Positions 1-5,116 of a stretch of DNA of 5,116 nucleotides are shown one piece after another. How positions within the stretch are numbered: the first letter of the stretch is position 1; every line of letters begins with the position of its first letter. Origin of the DNA: an uncultured Eubacteriales bacterium (GTDB lineage Bacteria > Bacillota > Clostridia > Peptostreptococcales > Anaerovoracaceae); assembly GCA_902766185.1 (NCBI GenBank), contig CACXCQ010000309.1, positions 1 through 5,116 of the forward strand, written 5' to 3'. The notes below the pieces were generated by a model. It had not been told where the DNA came from. It did no database searches and saw nothing but the letters and a program-made list of their open reading frames with translations. Position numbers and translations under genes: made by a program.

Positions 1-95
1 TCCGCCCCCAGCGCTTCCAGCGCCGTGGCCATGGACCCGTCGATCACCATGATCCTGTTCTTTTCCAGGACATCCTGTATCGTTGCTTTGCGCAT
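1..95 (-). CDS. mmuM: Homocysteine S-methyltransferase (MmuM-like), N-terminal fragment cut by the window edge
   Basis: Only the first 31 codons are inside the window; the frame stays open to base 1. The translation begins MRKATIQDVLEKN and continues RIMVIDGSMATALEALGA. The hydrophobic strand followed by DGSMATALE matches the start of the cobalamin-independent homocysteine S-methyltransferase barrel (E. coli MmuM has DGAMATELEARG at the same place). Known members use zinc to move a methyl group from S-methylmethionine or SAM to homocysteine, giving methionine, in the cytoplasm. The zinc-binding cysteines lie outside the window, so activity cannot be judged. The ATG at 95 follows the nitrilase stop by 10 bases. 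An AAGGAG overlaps that stop (13 bases from the ATG) and a GAAGAG lies closer, so translation is probably coupled to the nitrilase. The N-terminal methyltransferase module of MetH is a less likely alternative, since it normally reads DGAMGT. Confidence 0.78.
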   Translation of the reverse strand, partial: MRKATIQDVLEKNRIMVIDGSMATALEALGA

Positions 96-105
96 GATTA
101 TCTCT

Positions 106-1026
106 TCACTCCTTCACAACCAGTTCCAGCACGTCCGGGCGGGCGTAGTGTCCGATGGCGTCGTGCTCCATTTTGCATGCTGCCGCGAGCTGCATGTCGA
201 GGTCGGCGTAGATGATCCCTTCCTCGTCCCAAAGTGGCTCGGTCAGGTAGTGACCGTAGGGGTCGATGATGCAGCTGCCGCCGCGGCAGACCATCTCCGG
301 CAGTTTGCGCACGTCCTCTCCCGTACAAAGATCCTCCGGATAGGAATCCTTCCTTACGATCATGTCCGCGTTGATGAAGTAGCACTTGCCTTCTATCGCG
401 ATGTGCTGAATCGTGGCCTGCCACTCCGGATTGTCGTTCGTGTTGGGCGAAATGTAGATCGTGATGCCCTTCTGGTACAGAGCGACTCTGGCCAGGGGCA
501 TGTAGCTCTCCCAGCAGATCAGGCTCCCGATGGGTCCCCAGGGCGTCTGAGTGACCGGGAAATAGTCGCGGTTCGCGTCTCCCCAGACCACCCGCTCCGA
601 TCCGGTGGGCTTGAGCTTCCTGTGCACCTTCCATGTGCCGTCAGGCTCAAAGATCACGTTGCTGTTGTACAGGGTCCCGCTGACCTCGTCGCGTTCAGAG
701 AAACCGATACTCACAAAGGCAGGGCCTGCCTTTGCGGCTTCCGAAAGCACCTCAAACTCAGGGCCCCCGGCGAGGATCGACGCGTCATAATACCTTTTCC
801 AGTCCTGCCTCCCCGGCTCCGTGCGCTTGCCCATGCTGAATCCGAAGTTCATCCCGATGGGATAGCCGGGAATGAACAGCTCCGGGAACACGATCAGGTC
901 CGCGTTCTCCGCCGACGCTTCCTCGATGTACTGCACGGCCTTCTGCAGACAGGCGTCCTTATCGAACATGACCGGCTCCGCCTGCACCAGGGCCACGCGG
1001 CATTTGCTCTCTAAATCTTTCATCAT
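106..1026 (-). CDS. Nitrilase (carbon-nitrogen hydrolase, true nitrilase branch)
   Basis: A 306-residue cytoplasmic enzyme of the nitrilase superfamily, expected to hydrolyse an organic nitrile to the carboxylic acid and ammonia. The catalytic triad is visible: Glu49 in FPELFIPGYP, Lys137 in HRKLKPT with the conserved Glu144-Arg145 after it, and Cys171 in LICWESYMPLAR. CWES plus RKLKPTxxER is the pattern of true nitrilases; amidase and omega-amidase branches have a different sequence after the cysteine. Further family blocks are the stretch around residues 194-215 (SPNTNDNPEWQATIQHIA, then EGK) and GHYARPDVL at 292-300. The protein ends soon after that block, so it lacks the long C-terminal tail of many 330-370 residue nitrilases. 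The start is ATGATG after GAGGTGAG. The second ATG, at 1023, is better spaced from the ribosome site and may be the true start. The gene follows the RQC gene by 17 bases and precedes the methyltransferase by 10, so the three look like one operon. The substrate is unknown. Confidence 0.93.
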   Translation of the reverse strand: MMKDLESKCRVALVQAEPVMFDKDACLQKAVQYIEEASAENADLIVFPELFIPGYPIGMNFGFSMGKRTEPGRQDWKRYYDASILAGGPEFEVLSEAAKAGPAFVSIGFSERDEVSGTLYNSNVIFEPDGTWKVHRKLKPTGSERVVWGDANRDYFPVTQTPWGPIGSLICWESYMPLARVALYQKGITIYISPNTNDNPEWQATIQHIAIEGKCYFINADMIVRKDSYPEDLCTGEDVRKLPEMVCRGGSCIIDPYGHYLTEPLWDEEGIIYADLDMQLAAACKMEHDAIGHYARPDVLELVVKE

Positions 1027-1043
1027 CTCACCTCAAAGCTTTC

Positions 1044-1337
1044 TCAAATAAACTCATGCAGCACCGTCTTCCCCTCTTCCGTCAGGGTAAGTCTCGGATA
1101 CTCGTCCTTCGTTTCCTCCACTAATCCGGACTCGATCATTTCATGGATGACGCCGTCCAGTTCCTCCGTGCTCCGGCCTTTCATGCTCCCAAAGGCAGAG
1201 TTCTGGTTCAGCCGGCGGTTGAACACCCGCACGCTGTGACTGCCCTGCAGAATCTCGATTATCAGACCGCGGCTGACCTGCTCTTTGCACTTCGCCACGC
1301 AGAATAAGATCTCCTGAATGTCTTCTTTCTTCGCCAT
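1044..1337 (-). CDS. Free-standing RQC (RecQ C-terminal) winged-helix DNA-binding protein
   Basis: A 97-residue protein that is almost entirely one RQC-type winged helix. The pattern follows the RecQ RQC domain: ILFCVAKCKEQVSRGLIIEIL (residues 10-30), then QGSHS (31-35) corresponding to the RGS/RGA turn of RecQ, NRRLNQNSAFGSMKGRS (40-56) corresponding to the loop with YGxGKDLS in RecQ, a helix at 57-71 ending ESGLVEE, and the wing YPRLTLTEEGK at 80-90. RecQ uses this domain to bind duplex DNA, but here there is no helicase or HRDC domain. I believe databases hold small families of such solitary RQC proteins (RQC-minor), though the exact family cannot be confirmed here. A DNA-binding or regulatory role is inference. 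The start is the ATG at 1337, with AGGGGG 7 bases upstream. It is the first gene of the left operon, with the nitrilase 17 bases downstream. A generic winged-helix regulator is the alternative. Confidence 0.8.
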   Translation of the reverse strand: MAKKEDIQEILFCVAKCKEQVSRGLIIEILQGSHSVRVFNRRLNQNSAFGSMKGRSTEELDGVIHEMIESGLVEETKDEYPRLTLTEEGKTVLHEFI

Positions 1338-1354
1338 TTTGTTTCCCCCTCTTC

Positions 1355-1409
1355 AAATACAAAACCGGGCAACTGTTTTCACTGTAATCAGTATACTATA
1401 GTTGCCCGG
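1355..1409 (-). terminator. Terminator-like stem-loop after the XRE gene
   Basis: Bases 1365-1374 (CCGGGCAACT) and 1400-1409 (AGTTGCCCGG) form a perfect 10 + 10 inverted repeat with a 25-base loop. Read on the minus strand, the second arm is followed at once by TTTTGTATTT (1364-1355), which gives the GC-rich stem plus T-rich run of an intrinsic terminator. On the plus strand the following bases are CTAAATCATG, so the signal points one way only. It would end transcripts arriving from the XRE gene. The loop is longer than usual and the T run is interrupted, so a paired operator for a DNA-binding protein is a real alternative. Confidence 0.55.
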
Positions 1410-1418
1410 CTAAATCAT
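1390..1418 (-). promoter_or_regulatory. Candidate promoter of the RQC-nitrilase-methyltransferase operon
   Basis: On the minus strand TATACT (1395-1390) matches the sigma-A -10 consensus at five of six bases. The hexamer TATAGT (1400-1395) overlaps it and also matches five of six. A 17-base spacer from TATACT leads to ATGATT (1418-1413), a poor -35 with three of six matches, so an activator or the second hexamer may be involved. Transcription would start near 1383, giving a leader of about 46 bases before the RQC start codon. The -10 lies inside the loop of the inverted repeat at 1365-1409. The leader is too short for a SAM riboswitch or T-box. Confidence 0.45.
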
Positions 1419-1434
1419 GCCGTCTTTATGATTT
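1412..1434. repeat. Perfect 7 + 7 inverted repeat upstream of the left operon
   Basis: AAATCAT (1412-1418) and ATGATTT (1428-1434) are exact reverse complements separated by nine bases. The repeat sits just upstream of, and partly over, the weak -35 region of the left operon, two bases from the larger repeat. There is no T run beside it and the arms are AT-rich, so a protein-binding site is more likely than a terminator. No binding protein can be named. Confidence 0.5.
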
Positions 1435-1458
1435 GTTCACTTGTTTTCGCCGCGCGGC

Positions 1459-2223
1459 TTACCGCTTCTTATACAGAATGAGCTCCGGGTCCGCGCCTCC
1501 CGCTTCATAGGTGGCGACCAGGATGAAGTCCATGCTCGCCAGGACCCCGAAGCATCGATCTCCCCCAAACTCCGATTCCAGCTGATTCCCCAGATAGGTC
1601 GTCTGATCCTTCAGGAATTTCACCTTCATCCCGTTGGGCAGGCGGTACTCAAGATTCACGTCCCTGCCCGCAAGGGGGTTCAGCTTCTCCACCTTCGGCA
1701 TGCCTTCGATGTGAAGGGCGTTGATCTCCTCGACCAGCTGGCTTTTGAAGGCTTCGAACTGCCCGTCATCGCTGAGTTCTTCGTATCTCTTCCAGTAATC
1801 CAGACCGGGCAGGACCTGTTTCATGTACGCCCGCGCCTGCTCCTCGGTGAACGCATCGCTCACCATGTGCGGGATGCAGGTCTCGATCAGCTCATCCATA
1901 TCGCTGTAGGTGTAGGCTCCATCCGCATAGCACCACTGACAGTAATCCTCGTTCAGCGTTCCGTCCTTTTCCCTGCTGAGGATGGCGTCCTCCAGCGGCA
2001 TGCCGCAGCACTGGCATCGTAGCTGCCGCGGACTTCCAAGCAAGGTATTGATGGATACGTCAAATTCCTTTGACAACAGTTTCAGCGCTTCCGTATTCGG
2101 CTGCGTCTCCCCCATTTCCCAACGGCTCACCGCCTGTCTCGTTACCATCACCCGCTCTGCCAGCTGTTCCTGCGATAATCCGTGTTCCTCGCGCAGCTTC
2201 TTCAATAACACTTTCGTTTCCAT
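1459..2223 (-). CDS. XRE-family transcriptional regulator with zinc ribbon and unassigned C-terminal domain
   Basis: A 254-residue cytoplasmic protein. Residues 5-62 form a Cro/CI-type helix-turn-helix: LRE at 10-12, LSQEQLAERV at 16-25, recognition helix VTRQAVSRWEMGE at 27-39, then QPNTEALKLLSKEFDVS. Residues 70-120 are a zinc ribbon: CQCCGMPL with Cys70 and Cys73, and YCQWCYADG with Cys95 and Cys98, followed by a helix containing DELIETCIPHM. This resembles the putative zinc ribbon family often found alone or fused to XRE domains in Clostridia. Residues 121-175 are helical and 176-254 look like a small beta-rich domain (LEYRLPNGMKVKFL, TTYLGNQLE, GDRCFGVLA, ELILYKKR) that I cannot assign with certainty. 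The start ATG at 2223 has GGAGG nine bases upstream. The gene has its own candidate promoter and lies between the permease and the RQC operon. A sensor-repressor role is inference and the ligand is unknown. Confidence 0.9.
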   Translation of the reverse strand: METKVLLKKLREEHGLSQEQLAERVMVTRQAVSRWEMGETQPNTEALKLLSKEFDVSINTLLGSPRQLRCQCCGMPLEDAILSREKDGTLNEDYCQWCYADGAYTYSDMDELIETCIPHMVSDAFTEEQARAYMKQVLPGLDYWKRYEELSDDGQFEAFKSQLVEEINALHIEGMPKVEKLNPLAGRDVNLEYRLPNGMKVKFLKDQTTYLGNQLESEFGGDRCFGVLASMDFILVATYEAGGADPELILYKKR

Positions 2224-2254
2224 ATCATCAAACCTCCAATCGCTTCTGGCCTAT

Positions 2255-2283
2255 ATTATGGACCCGTAATCCGCCGCCGGCAA
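2255..2283 (-). promoter_or_regulatory. Candidate sigma-A promoter of the XRE regulator gene
   Basis: On the minus strand TTGCCG (2283-2278) and CATAAT (2260-2255) are separated by exactly 17 bases. They match the -35 consensus at four of six and the -10 at five of six. Transcription would start near 2248, giving a leader of about 25 bases that contains the GGAGG at 2237-2233. This allows the regulator to be expressed apart from the permease upstream, though read-through across the 78-base gap is also possible because no convincing terminator follows the permease. Confidence 0.55.
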
Positions 2284-2300
2284 GCAACGCGCTGTTGCCC
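2284..2300. repeat. Short inverted repeat abutting the XRE gene promoter
   Basis: GCAAC (2284-2288) and GTTGC (2294-2298) are perfect complements around a five-base centre. With the flanking bases the right side reads GTTGCCC. The repeat directly abuts the -35 hexamer at 2283-2278. The GTTGCCC word also occurs in the arms of the larger repeat at 1365-1409. No T run follows, so an operator is more likely than a terminator, but five-base arms are weak evidence. Confidence 0.35.
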
Positions 2301-2301
2301 C

Positions 2302-3195
2302 TCACCCCAGATCTTCTTTCCCCTTATCCGTACTGATGATCCCGAAGGCGACGACCGCTACGGCCATGCCGATCACGGTGATGGCGGTCATCCGCTCCCC
2401 GAACACGAAGGCTCCGAAGAGCATCGCGGACACCGGCTCGCTGGAGGTCAGGATCGACGCCTTGCCCGCCTCGATGTATTTCAGCGACACGTTGAGCAGC
2501 AGGTACGGCAGTGCAGCGCCCACCACCGCGTGGGCGATCATGAGCAATGTATGCGACACCGGCGCCGCAGCCGTGTAAGCCGCCACCGCTCCCCAGTTCG
2601 CGAAGGGCGCCGTCGAGATCGCCGTGATCAGTATGGCGTAGAACGTTATGGTCAGGCCGTTGTATCCCCTGCCGATGGAAATCTTCGTGAAAATGCTGGT
2701 CATGCCGTAGAACACCCCCGACAGGATGCCCGCCATAAACCCCAGCACCGTGAAGGTGATGCCGCTGTCGATCACCCCGCTGACCATCGTCACGCCGATG
2801 ATGGCCAGGACCATGCCGATGACCTTTCGCCTGGTGACCCTCTCCTTAAAGAGAAACGCCGCGATGATCACCACGTACACCGGCGACAGGCCGATGAGCA
2901 CCCCCGCGAACCCCAGCGAAAGGTTCAGCACCGCGATATTGAAGAAAATGTTCGTCATGGTCATGCCGATGAACCCGCCGCCCAGCAGGATCGGCAGATC
3001 CCGCACTTTGCACTTCAGCAGATTCCGGTCAAACAAAAGCATGAAAAGGCAGAGGATCACCGCCGAAATGGCATTCCTCGTCGACAGGATCGCCATGTTG
3101 TTGAAACCCGCCTCACTGAACAGCCGGATGAATATTCCCAGCGAGCCAAAGCACACCCCCGAGATCAAAGGCAGGGCAAACGCGATCTTTTTCAT
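2302..3195 (-). CDS. EamA/DMT-family permease with ten membrane helices
   Basis: A 297-residue inner membrane protein of the drug/metabolite transporter superfamily, built from two tandem EamA units. About ten hydrophobic segments are visible, near residues 4-26, 35-55, 67-88, 94-115, 124-141, 148-170, 180-200, 214-236, 244-266 and 270-288. Each unit ends with the family signature: SPVYVVIIAAFLFKERVT (104-121) followed by VIGMVLAIIGV, and SSEPVSAMLFGAFVFGERMT (251-270) followed by VIGMAVAVVAFG. Both copies keep the conserved Glu of the K/G-E-R turn. Members usually export amino acids or metabolites, but the substrate cannot be read from sequence. The length is typical. The ATG at 3195 overlaps the helicase stop as ATGA, with GGAG upstream inside the helicase's last codons, so it is probably translated by coupling. 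The C-terminus is a short charged tail (TDKGKEDLG), probably cytoplasmic. Confidence 0.93.
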   Translation of the reverse strand: MKKIAFALPLISGVCFGSLGIFIRLFSEAGFNNMAILSTRNAISAVILCLFMLLFDRNLLKCKVRDLPILLGGGFIGMTMTNIFFNIAVLNLSLGFAGVLIGLSPVYVVIIAAFLFKERVTRRKVIGMVLAIIGVTMVSGVIDSGITFTVLGFMAGILSGVFYGMTSIFTKISIGRGYNGLTITFYAILITAISTAPFANWGAVAAYTAAAPVSHTLLMIAHAVVGAALPYLLLNVSLKYIEAGKASILTSSEPVSAMLFGAFVFGERMTAITVIGMAVAVVAFGIISTDKGKEDLG

Positions 3196-5116
3196 TTCAC
3201 TTTCTCCAGTACATCCATCAACCCATTCTTCACACTATATTCCGCCAGAATCTTCGCTTCTCTGCCATTATCAAAGTGTACGATCACCTTATCGTCCTCC
3301 AGACGAATGACCGTGCCCCTGCCCTTGGTGACATGACGGACTCTCTGTCCCCTTCTGAAGAACTCCTTCGCCGGCGCGTTTTCCTGCACATCTATACGCC
3401 GCCCGGTGGATCCCGCTCCTCCGGGCTTCTTCGATCCGAGCATCCCTGTGCCGGACTTCTTCCCCCGCAGCAGGTCCACGAACGGCATCTTAAGATTACC
3501 GTAACACAGGATGTTCAGGCTGTTTTTTGCCCGGGTCATCGCCACGTAGAATATACGTCGCTCCTCTTCAATGTCGTCGGCATCCGCTGACGGCATCACT
3601 CCGTCCACCGCATCGATGATGTAAACTGCAGGATACTCCAGCCCTTTGCTGGAATGCACCGTACTGACCGTCACATGAGCATCCGCGTCTTCGGTCCTTT
3701 CTCTCAGGATCATCTTCAGCTGATCCAGTTTGTCGAAATAGGCGTGGATGTTCTCCCCGCGCTCTGCCAGGACCCGAAGGATGAAGAACTTTTCATGGTC
3801 GTTCGTATCTGTCCTGCGCAGCTGATATTCGATCCTGCCGATGGCTTCCCACGCGTAATCCTTCTTCAGCGCCGCGAATTCATCGATCACCTTGCGGATC
3901 CTCTCACGGCCCTTCGACTTGCCGCCGTATACCCGCAAGTAGGTATGAAAAAGCCCCCGGTCGATATCCGGGTCATACTCGCGAACCACATTCATGGCTT
4001 TTTCCCTGCTGATCTTCAGCCCCGTCTTGTAGTATATCCGCAGAAACACCTCCGCATCCGCAGGATCCTGCGCAAAGGCTGTGAAGTCCCTCACGTCCCG
4101 CAGGACTTTGTGGCTGAAGAAGAAGGTCTCGATTTCCCTGCTTTTGTAAGGAATGCCCTTCTTACGGAGCGTGTAGATCAGGGGGATGGCGCTGTCATTG
4201 TTCCGAAAAAGCACCGCAGCATCTGTCCTTATATCCTCCAAGCATTTTGCAAGGTAAAAATACTGATCATACCTGGAATCGAGTTCGATATACGAAATCT
4301 GCGGCCCTGCCGGCCGCTCAGTGAACATGCGCTTTTCTTTTCGATTGCGATTGACGGCGATGAACTTGCCGGCAGCCTCCACGATCTGCGGCGTGGAGCG
4401 ATAGTTTTCTTCGAGGAACAGCACTCTGGCGTTGGCATACGTCTCTTTGAAGTCAAGCAAAGCCTGGGGATACGCCGCGCGAAATCCGTAGATGCTCTGA
4501 TCCTCATCTCCCACCATGAACAAATTCGGAGAAGGGCCTGCCAAAAGTTCGATGATCTCATGCTGCACCTTGCTGGTATCCTGCGCTTCATCCACGAGGA
4601 TGTACGGGTACCTCGTCCTGAATTGCTCCAAAAGCTGCGGATACCGCCGCAGGATCTGATAGGAAATGGTCAGCTGATCATCGAAATCCATCAGACGATT
4701 CCGGCGCATATACTCCCGATAAGCCCTGACCAGAGGCTGCGCAGGATTGTCCGCGATCTGCAGGTTGCCGATCTTTTCATCCGGAAGACGCATGTTCTTG
4801 ATGTACGCGATCGTCTTCACCGCTTCACTGACCTCTCCCTCCGAGGCGAATTCCTGATACACCTTCCGGTAAAGCTGGCTCACGATCGCGCCAGTATCCG
4901 TAACAAGATCGAACTTGGTCCCACCGGTCTGCCTGACGTATTCATTGATGATCCCATTGCAAAGGCTGTTGATGGTCTGGAATCGGACCGGCTGCGCAGT
5001 CAATTGCCCGAACACTTCCGTGAACCGGTGCTGCATATCTCTGGTGGCCGCATTGGTATAGGTCAGGGTGAGGATCTTCTCCGGGTCGATCCCGCGGCAC
5101 AGGATCATGTATCCGA
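3192..5116 (-). CDS. UvrD/PcrA-like superfamily 1 DNA helicase with Tudor-like C-terminus, N-terminus outside the window
   Basis: The reading frame is open to the right edge (Gly-Tyr precede the Met at 5108), so Met5108 is not the true start; the Q motif and Walker A lie outside. Counting from that Met, 638 residues carry the SF1A motifs in order: Ia LTLTYTNAATRDM (13-25), II YILVDEAQDTS (169-179), III MVGDEDQSIYGFR (198-210), IV LEENYRSTPQIV (232-243), V VSTVHSSKGLEYPAVYIID (481-499), VI EEERRIFYVAMTRAKNSLN (514-532). All key residues seen are intact, so an ATP-driven 3'-to-5' DNA translocase for repair or replication is expected. A Gly/Ser/Lys-rich linker (549-576) leads to a Tudor-like module with FRRGQRVRHVTKGRGTV (584-600) and VIVHFDNGREAKIL (608-621), similar to the PcrA tail that contacts RNA polymerase. 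It could be a second UvrD-like paralogue rather than the main PcrA, as it seems somewhat compact. The stop overlaps the permease start. Confidence 0.94.
   Translation of the reverse strand, partial: GYMILCRGIDPEKILTLTYTNAATRDMQHRFTEVFGQLTAQPVRFQTINSLCNGIINEYVRQTGGTKFDLVTDTGAIVSQLYRKVYQEFASEGEVSEAVKTIAYIKNMRLPDEKIGNLQIADNPAQPLVRAYREYMRRNRLMDFDDQLTISYQILRRYPQLLEQFRTRYPYILVDEAQDTSKVQHEIIELLAGPSPNLFMVGDEDQSIYGFRAAYPQALLDFKETYANARVLFLEENYRSTPQIVEAAGKFIAVNRNRKEKRMFTERPAGPQISYIELDSRYDQYFYLAKCLEDIRTDAAVLFRNNDSAIPLIYTLRKKGIPYKSREIETFFFSHKVLRDVRDFTAFAQDPADAEVFLRIYYKTGLKISREKAMNVVREYDPDIDRGLFHTYLRVYGGKSKGRERIRKVIDEFAALKKDYAWEAIGRIEYQLRRTDTNDHEKFFILRVLAERGENIHAYFDKLDQLKMILRERTEDADAHVTVSTVHSSKGLEYPAVYIIDAVDGVMPSADADDIEEERRIFYVAMTRAKNSLNILCYGNLKMPFVDLLRGKKSGTGMLGSKKPGGAGSTGRRIDVQENAPAKEFFRRGQRVRHVTKGRGTVIRLEDDKVIVHFDNGREAKILAEYSVKNGLMDVLEKVK

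Noticed and set aside
98..634. Minus-strand frame overlapping the nitrilase in another phase
   Set aside because: It is a frame-shifted reading of the nitrilase, rich in Arg, Gly and His, without a start signal.
25..1014. Long plus-strand reading frame opposite the nitrilase
   Set aside because: Its translation resembles no family I know and is rich in Val, Arg and His, as expected from the antisense of a GC-rich gene; the nitrilase on the other strand has an intact triad and ribosome site.
1430..1440. LexA-type box suggested by GAAC in the gap
   Set aside because: The Gram-positive LexA pattern needs GAAC-N4-GTTC; the second half is absent.
1338..1458. SAM riboswitch or T-box expected before methionine-related genes
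   Set aside because: The gap is only 121 bases and the likely leader about 46 bases; no multi-helix junction or T-box sequence is visible.
1449..1458. GCCGCGCGGC palindrome just after the XRE stop as a terminator
   Set aside because: The stem can be only about three base pairs with a four-base loop, and no T run follows on the minus strand.
1441..2022. Plus-strand reading frame opposite the XRE gene
   Set aside because: No ribosome site or recognisable domain; it mirrors the codons of a well-supported regulator.
2530..3336. Plus-strand reading frame opposite the permease
   Set aside because: The product is extremely rich in Arg, His and Asp without domain pattern, a shadow of hydrophobic membrane-protein codons on the minus strand.
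1044..5116. A new defence system formed by the helicase, RQC protein and regulator
   Set aside because: The helicase and RQC genes are separated by a permease and a regulator with its own promoter, and no nuclease or other effector is present, so the sequence does not support a joint system.

Overview
The window appears to come from a moderately GC-rich Gram-positive bacterium, most likely a member of the Clostridia (Lachnospiraceae-like). The reasons are strong AGGAGG-type ribosome binding sites, a regulator joining an HTH domain to a zinc ribbon in the style common in that group, and a compact UvrD-like helicase with a Tudor-like tail. This placement is inference from gene style, not from a marker gene. 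The sequence is ordinary dense chromosome. All six genes lie on the minus strand, so transcription runs from the right end to the left end.

Right half, in order of transcription: a UvrD/PcrA-like superfamily 1 helicase that is cut by the right edge and so lacks its Walker A region (5116 to 3192); a ten-helix EamA/DMT exporter-type permease whose start codon overlaps the helicase stop in an ATGA (3195 to 2302); then a 78-base gap with a plausible sigma-A promoter and a short inverted repeat; then an XRE-family regulator with a zinc ribbon and an unassigned C-terminal domain (2223 to 1459).

Middle: the 121-base gap from 1338 to 1458 is the most structured non-coding part of the window. It holds two perfect inverted repeats, 7 + 7 and 10 + 10 bases. 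The larger one is followed by a T-rich run in the transcribed direction and resembles an intrinsic terminator, yet its loop carries -10-like hexamers. A transcript begun there would lack the 5' arm and escape termination.

Left half: a probable operon of a free-standing RQC (RecQ C-terminal) winged-helix protein of 97 residues, a true nitrilase with an intact Glu-Lys-Cys triad, and the first 31 codons of a homocysteine S-methyltransferase that continues past the left edge. The last two genes are separated by 10 bases and the previous two by 17. The left operon therefore pairs a small DNA-binding protein with nitrile and sulfur amino acid metabolism. The XRE protein is an attractive but unproven regulator, because a GGGCAAC half-site occurs both before its own gene and in the repeat before the left operon. 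I see no transposons, CRISPR arrays, tRNA or rRNA genes, and no clearly new defence system.
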